Assembly: GCA_027575805.1 (NCBI GenBank)
Contig: JANBPU010000017.1
Coordinates: 108,976 to 172,975 of the forward strand
Origin: Mycoemilia scoparia
Lineage: Eukaryota > Kickxellomycota > Kickxellomycetes > Kickxellales > Kickxellaceae
Length of the DNA stretch: 64,000 nucleotides
Reading direction: 5' to 3'
In this document: positions 1-10,512 of the stretch, piece by piece
Layout: the number at the start of each line of letters is the position of its first letter
How positions within the stretch are numbered: position 1 is the first letter of the stretch
The notes under the pieces: model-generated
The model's database searches: none
What the model was told of the DNA's origin: nothing
What the model saw: only the letters and a program-made list of their open reading frames with translations
Position numbers and translations under genes: made by a program

Positions 1-88
1 AGTTTGATTTGTGTTGATAGTAGGCCGTAGATGTGTTTACAGAATGTTGATTTATGAATGTTTTAGTGGCCACTAAAACAGAGTTGAC

Positions 89-248
89 GGATTGTCAGAA
101 TCTCCTTTAAAAGTGTACCAGAAGAATACCCTGGATAATGGCCAATAATCCAACAGACCCTAGCTAAAATGTATGGGTTGTGGACCAACTTGCAGGGAAT
201 GCATGAGCACACTTGTCTGTTTCCTTTTGGTGGATAAATTGCCAATTG
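89..248 (-). mobile_element. MITE-A copy 1 (short inverted-repeat element)
   Basis: This is one of six related dispersed segments in the window. It shares the core CCATACATTTTAGCT (reverse strand here) and the segment TATCCAGGGTATTCTTCTGG with the copy at 14598-14759. Its ends resemble the family termini GTCAGAATCTCC and GGAGAACTTGCCATATG, although the right end here has drifted to GGATAAATTGCCAATTG. It lies about 170 bp upstream of the RNA15-like gene. Calling it a MITE rests on the inverted ends and small size; no coding capacity is visible. Confidence 0.6.
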
Positions 249-420
249 TCTGCTAACCGATCATAGTATTGCTTTTAGGCACAAACCCATCTCATATGAA
301 AAATGCCCCATAATATGGCTATGGTTAAACAAATTTGATATTGGCTGGATTATAATTGAAATCGTAAATGACTATTATCATACTTCAACACTTTATAACC
401 ACAATTCAAATATATTGAGG

Positions 421-2188
421 ATGTCGCAGCCATCAAATATAGTATTTGGTATGATCATATTATACACTACGGTTATACCACATATATATATATTAAAAAA
501 GAGAAATATTTACGAGGACACCCTATGTTTTTACTATAGTTGGTAACATACCGTTTGAACTGACAGAAGAGCAGTTGAGTGATATATTCTCGGAGGTTGG
601 GCCAGTCGTCAAGTTCAAGTAAGTCTATAGATATTTTTCCAATATTGATTTATTTCAATACTAGGTCATTTTTAACACATTTCTTGAAAATAGGCTAGTA
701 TTCCATCACGACACTGGAAAACCAAGGGGGTACGGGTTTTGTGAATATGCGGATATAGAAACTGCCAGCTCGGCTATTAGAAATCATAGATCTCTTGGAA
801 ATGGTACAGTTACAAAGACATAGCACACTTTTATATTTACCATTTAGCGAGATCGAGATGCTCAGCAGGCTCTCTGGACATGAACGAACATTATATTAAA
901 ATCATATCCAAATGACTTGATATACAAGATTGCTTTGGTATGATGCTCTGACATACGGAGAATGGTTGACAATGGATCATTCTACCTTGACTTTGTTTTC
1001 TTTGCATTTACTCCAGGACCATGACGTGAATAGCAGGAAGCTGAGGTTAGATTTTGCCGACCCCATGGTGCTTGAGAGACAATTTGTAAGTCATATCCTA
1101 CATGTATTGCAAAATGGCCCTACGAAACCCTAGACTTATATTTTGTTATGATGTATGTGTTTAATTATAGCCAAACGAGTTTAGAGCCAGGTCAAAAGGA
1201 TACAACACCGCTTCCGCTGCCCCTGCAAACAAGCTGAGGATTGAGCAGATCAACACTGCTATTGACTCTCTAACATCGGAACAGAAAATACAGTTTCTCG
1301 CGCAAATGAAGGTAAGGGCGATATATGCCTGGCTAGCACTAAATTAAGATTATATGGTAATATCTATTTCCCGATTTCAAACATTATCTAAACCACGTAG
1401 GATCTTGCAAACTCGGATCCAAACAGAGTTAGGCTATTATTGAATCAGAGCCCACAGATGGCGTATTCACTGTTTCATACAATGGCTAGCCTTGAGCTCA
1501 TTGATGGAAACATCATTCGGGTATGTGTTTTCAATGAAAAGGATATCCTTAATCATAAAAATAAACATGTCCATAACGATGAATATATTCGCATGTCCAT
1601 TTTATAGAGCCTCGTTGGCCCTGGAATAGGTGACTATCCCCAGATGGATAAACTAGGAAACCTTCCTAAGCCACCCGCCCCACCTGTCCCTGCCATGCCC
1701 AATCTCCCGATCAGCCAAACCTCTACATACTCTCAGCCATCGCTTTTTGCAGCACAACAACCACAGCAGCAGTACCAACGTAAGTTGTCAAGATCCATCA
1801 TATCCCACAGACTCATCGACCATTTGGTCATGTACATATACTAACAACATTTCTTTACCAATAGCGCCTCCCATGCAGTCTATGACTGATATGCAGAAAA
1901 TGGTAACTAAGCGCGACGTATACTTGCTACTGCTGTTACATGTGTGGTCTGGTGTATCATAAGCTGACATACTGTATCTCTTATTGCTTTTGTAGCTATT
2001 CCAACAAGTCCTTATACTGACAGATGAACAAATACAAGTTCTTCCACCAGATAAGCGACAACAGATCCTTGACTTAGTAAGTATTATACCGCTTTGAATC
2101 TCATATATAGTACAATCGCTTACAACAATAATTTATAAAATCACACTCAATATATTTGTAGAAAGCACGCCTTATGAGCCAGCAATAG
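421..2188 (+). CDS. RNA15: Cleavage stimulation factor subunit 2 / Rna15-like pre-mRNA 3'-end processing factor
   Basis: The protein binds GU/U-rich RNA downstream of poly(A) sites in the nuclear cleavage factor (CstF/CF IA). I assemble ten exons: 421-448, 540-618, 694-808, 1017-1085, 1171-1311, 1401-1520, 1608-1779, 1865-1902, 1996-2076 and 2162-2188 (289 aa). An N-terminal RRM is clear: RNP2 is IVFVGNIPF (about residues 7-15) and RNP1 is [10 protein letters not shown]. The hinge domain follows ([19 protein letters not shown], then [11 protein letters not shown]). A P/Q-rich linker leads to the diagnostic C-terminal helical domain ([20 protein letters not shown]), which ends six residues after KAR. 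The start ATG was chosen because MSQPSNIVF joins RNP2 in phase. The 809-1016 intron is longer than the others and its donor (ACA|gttaca) is weak, so a small exon could be missing there. The gene converges on the carrier gene 135 bp downstream. Confidence 0.9.
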
Positions 2189-2323
2189 TATATTATCAAG
2201 TTCTGAACATTCATACCTATTTTGTTTGTACAGCAAATTTTGGCCCAAGATCAATAATAAGTGTCTATTTCAAAAGCATTATCAGACGTATTTGTATATT
2301 ATCCATACTACTCGCAAAATATT

Positions 2324-3640
2324 TTACAAGCTATCCAGGCTCTTCATTACGAGTTCATATGTTGCAAAAGTTGCACCGGCTGCCGGTATGCTTCTCAGAA
2401 CTAAATGCATTTATATAAAAAACTATGTTATATGACATGGACAATAGTGGCTATTATTTTCAAGAATGTTATCACAGAATTATTTTACCTGTTGGCGTGA
2501 ACCCACGCAAAAATCCGCTCCAGCCTTGTTGGGCTTTTATTTGCTTTGCTGTTTCGATTATATAGCTTGCCGATGCTGGTGGTTGGGGCGAGTTTTGGAC
2601 TTTGCTTTTGATCACGTCGAATGGATATGATGCAAGCCAGCAGCATACGCCAGCAAAGGAGCCAGAAACAATCATCTGTACGACGTTAATATCCTCGATA
2701 CCACGTCTCTTATTATAGGCACTAAAGTGTCTCTTTGAGAATTCAAATCCTGTGTAGAATGCCGCATATGCTGGTACTTCTCTTAGTAACGTTGAGTTAA
2801 ATCCCCAGAAAAGCCCGCGTCTTAGGCCAAACTCGCGAACAATGTATCTTCCAAGCTGAACTGGGTTTCTGAAGGCGCTGGGATCGCCTGCCTTGGGGCT
2901 AGTGTACTGGGCCTGAAGTCTTATCTTCAAAAGCTCCACAGGAGATGACAGGATCGTGTTTACCGCGCCTTTAATTAGTTATACATCAAACCCAAATATT
3001 AGATACGAACTCAATGTGTAATCATATGTCAGAATCTCCTTTGGAGGTGTACCAGAATGATATCCTGGATAGTAGCCAACAATCTGTCAGGCTCCAGCTA
3101 AAGTATGTGGGTTTCTGTCTGCTTCCTTATGATGGAGAACTTGCCATATGTAGTATTGGAGCTGAATATATGAGAGGTATTCATAGCCATGAGAACCCAT
3201 TACTTACCAGCGCCTGCACCAGCTATGGCAGTCTGCGTATACGTTGCTTGTATTTTTGATGATCCTGATTGTAGAGCTTTAAGTTTCGAGTAGGCCCAAA
3301 ACAATAGTGAGTTTACCGCAGCGATACCCACAAGTGGAGATGACATTCCCTTGTACAGACCGAGCACTCCTTCGTTGCGAACCGTAGTAGTCAAGCAATC
3401 AATGGGCCCGCGAAACTTGGATGACCCCTCGATCTGTAGGCGAACCTTTACAGTATCAAGCGGGTGTCCCACCAAAACTTGCATAGCTCCGCCAGCACTA
3501 ACATATTTGGTGAAAAATATATTTAGCTTCTCTGTGTTCTTGATTTCTTGCCAATTTCAGGAACTGCTTTTGATTAGAGCACTGATCTGGGTATAAACAT
3601 ACCTTCCAGCAACCGAATCCCTCCAATTGCTCGTCGACAT
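2324..3640 (-). CDS. Mitochondrial carrier (SLC25), YMC1 / carnitine-basic amino acid carrier type
   Basis: This is an inner mitochondrial membrane solute carrier. Four exons (3603-3640, 3208-3497, 2489-2968, 2324-2400, read on the minus strand) give 294 aa. The three carrier repeats each carry a PX[DE]XX[KR] signature: GHPLDTVKVRLQ, SSPVELLKIRLQ and SYPFDVIKSKVQ. The C-terminus (LRSIPAAGATFATYELVMKS) closely resembles yeast YMC1/YMC2. The AGSAGGAMQVLVGHP start is typical of the YMC1/ORT1/CRC1/SLC25A29 group, which transports glycine, basic amino acids or acylcarnitine. The substrate cannot be fixed from sequence. The second repeat has E rather than D in its signature, as in several relatives. 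The 2969-3207 intron contains a complete MITE-A copy. Exon phases all close and the start gives MSTSNWRDSVAG. Confidence 0.9.
3023..3150 (-). mobile_element. MITE-A copy 2, inside an intron of the carrier gene
   Basis: This copy has the clearest termini of the family. It begins CATATGTCAGAATCTCC and ends GGAGAACTTGCCATATG, which are imperfect inverted repeats of about 17 bp. It is 128 bp long and lacks the internal TGCATTCCCTGCAAGT segment present in copies 1 and 3. It lies wholly within the 2969-3207 intron, so it is removed by splicing. Confidence 0.7.
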
Positions 3641-4053
3641 GGTTAATGGCACTGTATTTTAAAGAAGATTGAATAGAGTATGGAAGATAGATATGCGTGT
3701 AGTCCCTGCGTACACTTTAAGCTAAGATGAGTAGCAAAATAATAGAGACAAAAGAAATAATACAACAAATTAAACAGAATATCGGTTGGAGTACCTGAAG
3801 TAGGGGGCTTGAAAATCTGGATCCACCCAACCCTGATCCAATGGTCATTGGTTTGCGTGATTCCTGATGACAATGACGGGATTTGGGGATCCGCATTCTA
3901 TGCTGGTTACGCCAAATTAGCTGACCAGTCTTTCAGGTAAGGGCTCTAAACCGAACTCATGCCATCAATTAAATTTAGATTTTATGAGGTTGTTGTTGAT
4001 TTTTGTAAGGCTGTCGATGTTGAAGAGCACTCATGCCATCTTTATATGTAGTC
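3641..4053. other. Intergenic region, carrier promoter side
   Basis: The 413-bp space lies between the start of the carrier gene (minus strand) and the end of the GT25 gene (minus strand), so it should hold the carrier promoter and the GT25 3' end. I see AT-rich sequence without a convincing ORF, RNA gene or repeat. Confidence 0.5.
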
Positions 4054-5019
4054 TCACAGCCTGATTGCATCCATGGCTTCGTCGCTATAAAAAGGAACCC
4101 CCAATTCCTTCATTCTGTCATATGTCGAATCTTCTGGAGCCAAGAATATTGTGTCACGTAGACCAGGGTCTTTTGAATAAATATCGCGTCTCTGGTTGAT
4201 TGCTGGTGGCCAAAAACTAAATATTTTCAGGGTCCTGCCAACAGAGACCCCGTTGTTCGCTATGGCCATGTCCACTGGCTGCTCCCCGAGCTCTGAGAAT
4301 AGCTTGATGAGTTTCTGGGCACCACTCCGACTAGCTACATACCCATGTGTGCATATAGGCGTGTAAGCGTATCGTAGCTGCTTAAAGCTTTCGTCTAGCC
4401 ATGAAAACTTGTCCTCATCATATGAGCAGTGTCCTGGATACAATAAATCCCAGCCCCATTCTCCTGGGCTGGTGGCATTGTAGTATTTATTCTTGCTGGA
4501 GTTGAGAACACTGATTGCTTTCCTCAAAAGCCGCTCTATATTATACGATATATCGATGTCATCTTCGAGAACTAAGATGGTCCCATACCCCTTTTCTACC
4601 ACACTTCTCCAGACCTTCAAGTGAGCCACCCAACAACCAACAGCTGACGGGCTTAATCCTGACTTTGTTCTTGCGGACATTTCCAACGCAAGGGGGTCAA
4701 CTTCGGGGTTTATGGCTGGAATATACTCTACTTTCATTTTCAAGTAATCGAATATAGACTGTACATTGAGCCTTCTGTCTGTCCGTTTTGGATCGCTAAT
4801 GCAGAATATATGGTCTACAGGGAAAATCGGTGTAGCTGGTATGTTGTTCTTTGAGAGTCCAGGTATCTTCTCAAATGATAAATATTTGAGGAGTAGGCTA
4901 AATCCATAAAATAAAATAGACCCAGCTAAAGTCCATTTCACAGCCAGTATAAACCTTTTCCGACCAAATATCAATGAAATAAAATCTCTTTTACTTGTAG
5001 GATAAGGCCACTGTGTCAT
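4054..5019 (-). CDS. Glycosyltransferase family 25 protein, type II membrane
   Basis: The single exon encodes 321 aa. A short basic cytosolic tail is followed by one hydrophobic segment (about residues 26-45, KWTLAGSILFYGFSLLLKYL), so the catalytic part should face the secretory lumen. The catalytic region has the family 25 hallmarks: DHIFCISDPKRTDRR near residue 70, GLSPSAVGCWVAHLKVW, and the metal/nucleotide-sugar motif TILVLEDDIDI near residue 150. Further on are THGYVASRSGAQKLI and a PVDMAIA segment. Family 25 includes bacterial LPS galactosyltransferases and animal collagen beta-galactosyltransferases; fungal members are poorly characterised. The acceptor and donor are therefore unknown. 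An intact reading frame and absence of introns distinguish it from its neighbours. Confidence 0.85.
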   Translation of the reverse strand: MTQWPYPTSKRDFISLIFGRKRFILAVKWTLAGSILFYGFSLLLKYLSFEKIPGLSKNNIPATPIFPVDHIFCISDPKRTDRRLNVQSIFDYLKMKVEYIPAINPEVDPLALEMSARTKSGLSPSAVGCWVAHLKVWRSVVEKGYGTILVLEDDIDISYNIERLLRKAISVLNSSKNKYYNATSPGEWGWDLLYPGHCSYDEDKFSWLDESFKQLRYAYTPICTHGYVASRSGAQKLIKLFSELGEQPVDMAIANNGVSVGRTLKIFSFWPPAINQRRDIYSKDPGLRDTIFLAPEDSTYDRMKELGVPFYSDEAMDAIRL

Positions 5020-5613
5020 AATGAATAGCTTGAGTATAAAAATCCAATGTTAAAGGCAGATTAAGCCTTGCCCAGAGCTGTTGTTTCATTATAGAGCAAT
5101 GTTTTATCACTAATACAACTTGGTGTTGAATTTGGTCAGGTTCTTATTAAAGTTTAACCTGAAACATTAATTATAGTTAGGGTCACTTATCAAAGCAATC
5201 CCTGCTAGACACTAACAATCAACCAGTGGACACTTGCAAATATCGTTTCCATTAGATAAAATGGATGCTTAGCCTGTAATTCAATTTTTGTGATGGTTAT
5301 TCTTGCTACAAATGAAGTTTTGGCAATAGACATATATCAATTATGAATAAGCCTAGCAAGAAATGAACTTTATGACTTGGCATCTTTACCTATTCATAAC
5401 ATTGTCTGATACTGAGCTTATGAGTCCACAAAGCAAGATTGTAAATAGCATGATGGGGCAATACATATAGAATGATTTGAAATACATGCTTTATAACATG
5501 TTTGTATTGGCAATACAAGGAAGCTGTTTTCAATTCTTCAATTGTTATCTTGGGTAGCAAATCTTTATTTGACAACCAAATCTCAAAGGGTACAGATTGG
5601 TATGCTAAGAATT
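5020..5613. other. Intergenic region between GT25 and RPP2
   Basis: This 594-bp AT-rich stretch holds the presumed GT25 promoter and the RPP2 3' untranslated region. Short ORFs are present but show no recognisable motif or codon bias. I see no repeat or RNA gene. Confidence 0.4.
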
Positions 5614-5940
5614 TTAGTCAAAGAGACCGAATCCCATGTCATCATCGGATTCCTCCTCTTCTTCCTCAGCCTTCTGCTCTTCAGCAGCAGCCTCAGCACC
5701 ACCGGCAGCAGCGGCACCACCAGCAGCAACAGCACCAGCAGAGGGAACGGAAGCGAGCTTGGACTGACCCTGAGCGATGAGCTCATCAATGTTCTTTCCG
5801 CTGAGCTCAGCAATGACCTTCTCGGCGCGAGAGGAGTCGAAGTCAATACCGACGGAAGTAATGACCTTTTCGATGTCAGCGAGAGCGGGGGACTCAACAC
5901 CGGCTTGTTGGAGGAGGAGGTAGGCAGCAAGATAACGCAT
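5614..5940 (-). CDS. RPP2: 60S acidic ribosomal protein P2
   Basis: This is a component of the ribosomal stalk that recruits GTPase translation factors. The 108-aa protein starts [14 protein letters not shown]. It has the P1/P2 dimerisation helices (to about residue 60), an Ala/Gly hinge ([17 protein letters not shown]), an acidic stretch and the conserved C-terminal tail [11 protein letters not shown] that contacts translational GTPases. The initiator context is P2-like rather than P1-like, and the length is typical. A branch-point-free acceptor TATAG lies 3 nt before the ATG, so the gene appears to have an intron in its 5' untranslated region (5944-6157), common in ribosomal protein genes. 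It is divergent from MSS51. Confidence 0.96.
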   Translation of the reverse strand: MRYLAAYLLLQQAGVESPALADIEKVITSVGIDFDSSRAEKVIAELSGKNIDELIAQGQSKLASVPSAGAVAAGGAAAAGGAEAAAEEQKAEEEEEESDDDMGFGLFD

Positions 5941-5943
5941 TTT

Positions 5944-6157
5944 CTATACGAGCAAAATATACCAACATAGAATTAGAATGGGGAGTTCTATGTGTGCAAA
6001 ATTGAAATCATAGCCTGTAACTGCAAATGGACATTTCTAGGTCCTAATGCGTGCGCACTCATATGTGCTGTTCAAAAATCAAGCACTATGCATCAACGAT
6101 AACTAGGATAAAAATGCATCCATCCAGAAGAATACAAGCAATCCATTCGATACTTAC
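5944..6157 (-). other. Predicted 5'-UTR intron of RPP2
   Basis: On the minus strand a consensus donor (ATTA|gtaagtat) at 6157 pairs with an acceptor (gtatag|AAAATG) at 5944, giving a 214-nt intron ending 3 nt before the start codon. Both splice sites match the consensus used by neighbouring genes. I looked for box C/D or H/ACA features within it and found none that convince me. Confidence 0.6.
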
Positions 6158-6479
6158 TAATAGTAGTTGACGCTCGTGTACGTAAAGTCAAAGATTTAAC
6201 CCAACTGTCGGGAACAATACGATTCCACGAAAAAGTATGTATATATGTTTTAAAAGGGAGAGAATCTTGGATGCGTCTGTACTGCAGTTGACTTTAATAC
6301 ACCTTGAAGTTGTTCGTCCCTACTGCCGATCAAATAATTTGATCAAATCTGGATCTTGCCATCACTTTTCAACACTTCCAACATTAGCCATGGTCTAAAT
6401 AGACTCCATAAATCATGTGTGGTTATTCAAGTACTACAGCTGCAGCTCTTGTCACAATTTGCCACAAAGATAATTTCAA
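6158..6479. other. Divergent promoter region RPP2 / MSS51
   Basis: These 322 bases separate the predicted first noncoding exon of RPP2 (minus) from the MSS51 start (plus). They should contain both promoters. No distinct known element stands out to me beyond AT-rich tracts. Confidence 0.4.
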
Positions 6480-7955
6480 ATGCCTCAAAGGCTTATTCCA
6501 TTTGTTGCTAGACATGCAACACAGAGGGTCGGCATTCCTTTAAGTCGGACCGGGTGTCTTTCGATTTTTGAAAGGCGTCTCCCCATATTAAGCACATGGC
6601 CCATTCAACCAAGCCGAAGTATTTCTCTAAAATCACTAATTACGCCCAAAATAAAGAGCAAAAAGTCAACCCCCTTTTATAGCGGAAATGAAGAAGGAGG
6701 CAAGGTAATGCCGCTTTCAAAATCTCCAAGCAAGGAGATCCGAGAAAAGGCAGCTCTAATAAAAACACATGGAACTTGTCCTATTTGTGCTGACCAGGCA
6801 GCTGAGGGCAGCACTCTGGAGGTAAAGCACCCAGAATTCGAATGTCCAGAATGTGGGTACCCAACCCACTGTAGTGAGGAGCATTGGAACCAAGATAAAA
6901 AGCACCATACGGAAGCATGTCACCATCTTCGCACAGCAAACCAGGACGAGCACGATCTGCGTTCTGGGCGACAGATGACAGAGTTCGAGTTCCCTTGTAA
7001 GTATTGTATACATATATACAAGATAACCGTCTGATCTGGTGGCACTTTTAATGAAAGCAACAGCCTATACTCATTATACCTAATGGACCAATACACGTAC
7101 ATGTATATATATATAGCTGCACAGCTTCCCGAGATGGTTGTCAATATGTCCAGCTGGGATACATTTTTTTACACAAGACAATTCAGGACTGTTGGATCAG
7201 CTCAAGCTATGCGGCATGTCAGCAAGCTATTGACATATCCTATCACTATCGCTGCTGCTCTCCATGCATTGAGCCCATTTACTTTGAGCACGGGGCTGAC
7301 AGCCGAGGGTCTCAAATCAATAACCGCACTGAGGGCCACAATGAAAGAACATGAGATGGCCCAGAGCGACAAACAGATGGCGTCGCATGTAAGACCTCTT
7401 CGTCTATTCATACTTGGAGCACGGGCAGAAGCGATGCTGCCACCCCATATATTTTTGCAGCTATCATACCTTTTCCCACACAGCCCGCTGCACATATACT
7501 TTATCGGGCCTGAGTGCATACCTTCCCCAGATCAAAGCCAAACCACAGTTTCTGTAACGCCGAAGTTGGTATTGAAATTCTACAAAGATTTGTTCCATGA
7601 AGCCATCTGGAACTTTACGCCATTCGATCCTTATACCGATGCCTTCTTTATGTTCAGCCCCGGCCTCGGCCATCCTTTGGGTCGTCCGATATGGTCTCCA
7701 ACCATTAGCAAGCTTCTCGAAACAAAGTGCTCTGTTTTTGCCACTGGATTCCACGAGGATGATCTCCACCGTGATATAGACGTTCTATCTGAGGACTTTG
7801 GCTCGGAAATAGATTGGTTGCTAGAGTCACAGATAAACCCATTCCGTAGCCTTAAGCGGGACTTTAGCATTAGGGACCTGAGGGAGTGGGCTGTGGCCAA
7901 CTGGGGCATCTATGCTTTCCGTGGCAAGCGCTACGAAGTACAACACAACTCATAG
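6480..7955 (+). CDS. MSS51: Mss51-like mitochondrial COX1 translational activator, MYND-type zinc finger
   Basis: In yeast Mss51 activates translation of COX1 mRNA and chaperones new Cox1, coupling synthesis to cytochrome oxidase assembly. Two exons (6480-6996 and 7117-7955) give 451 aa. The N-terminus is rich in Arg, Ser and hydroxyl residues (ARHATQRVGIPLSRTG), consistent with a mitochondrial presequence. A zinc finger follows at about residues 98-150: CPIC, then CPEC, then a CSEEHW segment and a closing HHTEACHHL. The CP dipeptides in CPIC and CPEC match the heme-regulatory (CPX) motifs known from yeast Mss51. Exon 2 carries the family body (NMSSWDTFFYTRQF, GARAEAMLP, FSPGLGHP). The intron acceptor at 7116 was chosen because it gives the conserved EFPSAQLPE join; the later cacag would break phase. 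Confidence 0.88.
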
Positions 7956-8577
7956 TTGAATAGCCTTCAGCCTTTCACCCCAACCTGTCATAATCATAGG
8001 GATATAACATTTCAATACAAGCAAGCAATCTTTCAAAATAATATCGAATTAGTAGCTCCAATAGAACCATTCATTGACACATATTTTATTCGTTTTACTA
8101 TTGATTGAACCCAGGATATGCGATTCTGGTTAGGCCAAATTACAGGCCCAAATAATAGCCTTAACTGGACAGGATGCTGTTTTTGTAATCAAAATCAAGT
8201 GTAAACGCGTTTCGTAGAAGCGCGTTGATGGGGCTTTATTAGGGAAAGGGTGCCTTTTGGGTGTGAGCATAAGCAAAAATTGATGCGAAAGCAGTAAAAA
8301 TGTAATACAGTTTTCAACATGAGGGTTTTTGTTTTTAGACAACATTTACCTAGCTAGTTATTTTTCTGCTTTCATTTCTTTGTTTTTCCCCACTATTTGT
8401 TTTTTGGCCTCCAATATTATCTGGTGGAAAGCTTCCTGTTAGAGAGCACTTTGTTTAAACAACAGCATCTCCACAACAAGAAGTAGAAAAGCGCTTGAGC
8501 TTACACATATTTGACACTCCAATATCTAGACAAGTACCTGCAGGTGTTCCACTTATAACACACCGTAAAAATCCACG
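7956..8577. other. Intergenic region MSS51-RCC1
   Basis: This 622-bp stretch contains the MSS51 3' end and the RCC1 promoter. A CCTGCAGG palindrome lies at about 8537. I see no gene, repeat or RNA. Confidence 0.4.
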
Positions 8578-10512
8578 ATGCCTGGACGTGCCAAAGCTAC
8601 ATCATCCGCTGCTGCTGTCAAAAGCAAAGGTTCCGCCAAAAGTATGTACTTTTTTCAGATTCAAGTTCCAATAACATTTCTTTTTTCTCATATATTGAGG
8701 ATGCTAACCATGTATTATCACTCTGCATCAGGAGCCCGATCTAGCGATCCTGCCCCCACTCAGCAGAAGACTACAAAGAAGAGAAAGATAGAATCCACCC
8801 CCACAGAGGCGGAGAAGCCAGTGGCCTCTAAGCCTAAGGCTAAGCCCAAGACTACCACCGCCAAGTCGACTGCCAGCAAGGACAAGAAATCCAAGACAAA
8901 GAAGCAGGCAGCCACTGCTACCACCAACACCACTACCAAGGAAAAGCCTGCATCAAAAGCTAAAAAGGCTGCTGAGAAGGCACCAAAGCCCAAGGAGGAA
9001 AAGCCAGCGAAAGCAAAGGCAGAGAAGAAGGCCCCAGCAAAGGATGCCACCAAGAAAACTACTGGCAAGAAGCCCACAGAAAAGAAGGAAAAGGTAGAGA
9101 AGAAGACTTCAGCCAAAACAAAGAAGGCTACAGAAGAGGTCGAAAAGAGAAAGGTAAAAAAACCAAAGAGCGTCAAAGCTCCTAAAGCGCCAAAGGCTCC
9201 AAAGGCCCCCAAGGCTCCTCGTCCCATCACATTCCCAAAGCGCAAGGTCCGTCATGAAGTCAATAAACCAGCAGTGCTCAACACCGTGGTTGGAACGGTC
9301 TTTGTGTTTGGAAGCGGCGATTGTGGTCAGCTTGGTCTCACTGATGACATGGTCGAGCGCAAAAAGCCTTATCCCGTACCATCCCTCGCTAACACCAATA
9401 TTGTTGACATTTCATCCGGAGGTCTTCACAACATGGCCATAACAAAGGACGGAAAACTTTGGTCGTGGGGGTGCAACGACCAAAAGGCTCTGGGAAGGTC
9501 TGGTGAGGAATTTGAGGCAGAAAAGGTCGATGCTATTGAGAATCTCGAAATTGCCAAGGTTGCATGTGGTGATTCAGTTTCTGTTGCCCTAACGAAAGAT
9601 GGGTATGTGTATGGATGCGGAACTTTCCGAAGCGCTGAGGGCATCATGGGCTTTTCTCCAGACACAAATATCCAACCTACTTTGGTACTTATAAAGGAGC
9701 TCATCCACGAGGTCGTAGTTGATATCACAGCAGGCGCTGATCACATTCTGGCCTTGACTGCTGAAGGTGAAGTATATACCTGGGGCAACGGCCAGCAGGC
9801 CCAGCTTGGACGACGCATCATCGAGCGCCGTCGCAACGATGGCTTGCGCCCAGCTAAGCTATCTTTGGCTAACATTGTCGGAATCGGTGCTGGATCATAC
9901 CACTCGTTTGCTATTGATGCTGATGGAACACTGTTTTCTTGGGGTCTAAACAACTTTTTCCAGTGTGGATTGAACGCCATTGATGGTGGTGACAACCCAC
10001 TTATCCCAGAGCCAACTGAGGTTGCAGGATTAAAGGGTATCCCAATTGCTAAGGCCGTTGGTGGTGAGCACCATTCTCTTGTTCTCTCTCGCGCCGGCGA
10101 CATTTATGCCTTCGGGCGCTCAGACTCTTACCAAACTGGTCTTAGTTTCCAGACTATCCCCATAAAATCGCTTCCAAAAAGTGAACTTGAGCGCCCCGTC
10201 GTCAAGGAAGCATTGAATGCAGGTGACAGCAATGATGATGAACAATCCCAGCACAAAAAGGCTGTGATCTTGCCCACCAAGCTAGAATCTCTCACCAGCG
10301 TTGAGGATGTGATTTGTGGATCTAACCACAACTTTGTCATTACCAAAAACGGAAAGCTGTACAGCTGGGGCTATGGCGAGATGAGCCAGCTTGGAAATGG
10401 CCAGGAATGCGATGAAAAGGTTCCAAAAGAAGTGACTGGACAGAAAATTGAAGGCAAAAAAATACTCAAGGTCACTGCTGGTGGACAGCACTCGGTTCTC
10501 TTGTGCTCATAA
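8578..10512 (+). CDS. RCC1: Regulator of chromosome condensation 1 (Ran guanine nucleotide exchange factor)
   Basis: RCC1 loads Ran with GTP on chromatin and so sets the nuclear Ran-GTP gradient used by importins such as the one at 43043-46460. Exons 8578-8641 and 8732-10512 give 614 aa. Residues 1 to about 210 form a very basic Lys/Ala/Pro tail, including a perfect run of KAP triplets near 9177-9220. The rest is a seven-bladed propeller: repeated blade motifs VFVFGSGDCGQLGL, KLWSWGCNDQKALGR, VYTWGNGQQAQLGR, LFSWGLNNFFQCGL, IYAFGRSDSYQTGL and LYSWGYGEMSQLGNG are visible. Fungal RCC1 proteins normally have a short N-terminal nuclear signal, so the approximately 200-residue tail is unusually long; it resembles linker-histone tails and probably binds DNA. 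Confidence 0.95.
   Translation: MPGRAKATSSAAAVKSKGSAKSMYFFQIQVPITFLFSHILRMLTMYYHSASGARSSDPAPTQQKTTKKRKIESTPTEAEKPVASKPKAKPKTTTAKSTASKDKKSKTKKQAATATTNTTTKEKPASKAKKAAEKAPKPKEEKPAKAKAEKKAPAKDATKKTTGKKPTEKKEKVEKKTSAKTKKATEEVEKRKVKKPKSVKAPKAPKAPKAPKAPRPITFPKRKVRHEVNKPAVLNTVVGTVFVFGSGDCGQLGLTDDMVERKKPYPVPSLANTNIVDISSGGLHNMAITKDGKLWSWGCNDQKALGRSGEEFEAEKVDAIENLEIAKVACGDSVSVALTKDGYVYGCGTFRSAEGIMGFSPDTNIQPTLVLIKELIHEVVVDITAGADHILALTAEGEVYTWGNGQQAQLGRRIIERRRNDGLRPAKLSLANIVGIGAGSYHSFAIDADGTLFSWGLNNFFQCGLNAIDGGDNPLIPEPTEVAGLKGIPIAKAVGGEHHSLVLSRAGDIYAFGRSDSYQTGLSFQTIPIKSLPKSELERPVVKEALNAGDSNDDEQSQHKKAVILPTKLESLTSVEDVICGSNHNFVITKNGKLYSWGYGEMSQLGNGQECDEKVPKEVTGQKIEGKKILKVTAGGQHSVLLCS

Noticed and set aside
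5944..6157. Possible intronic snoRNA in the RPP2 leader intron
   Set aside because: A GTTGATGC resembling box C is present, but no convincing D box or terminal stem was found.
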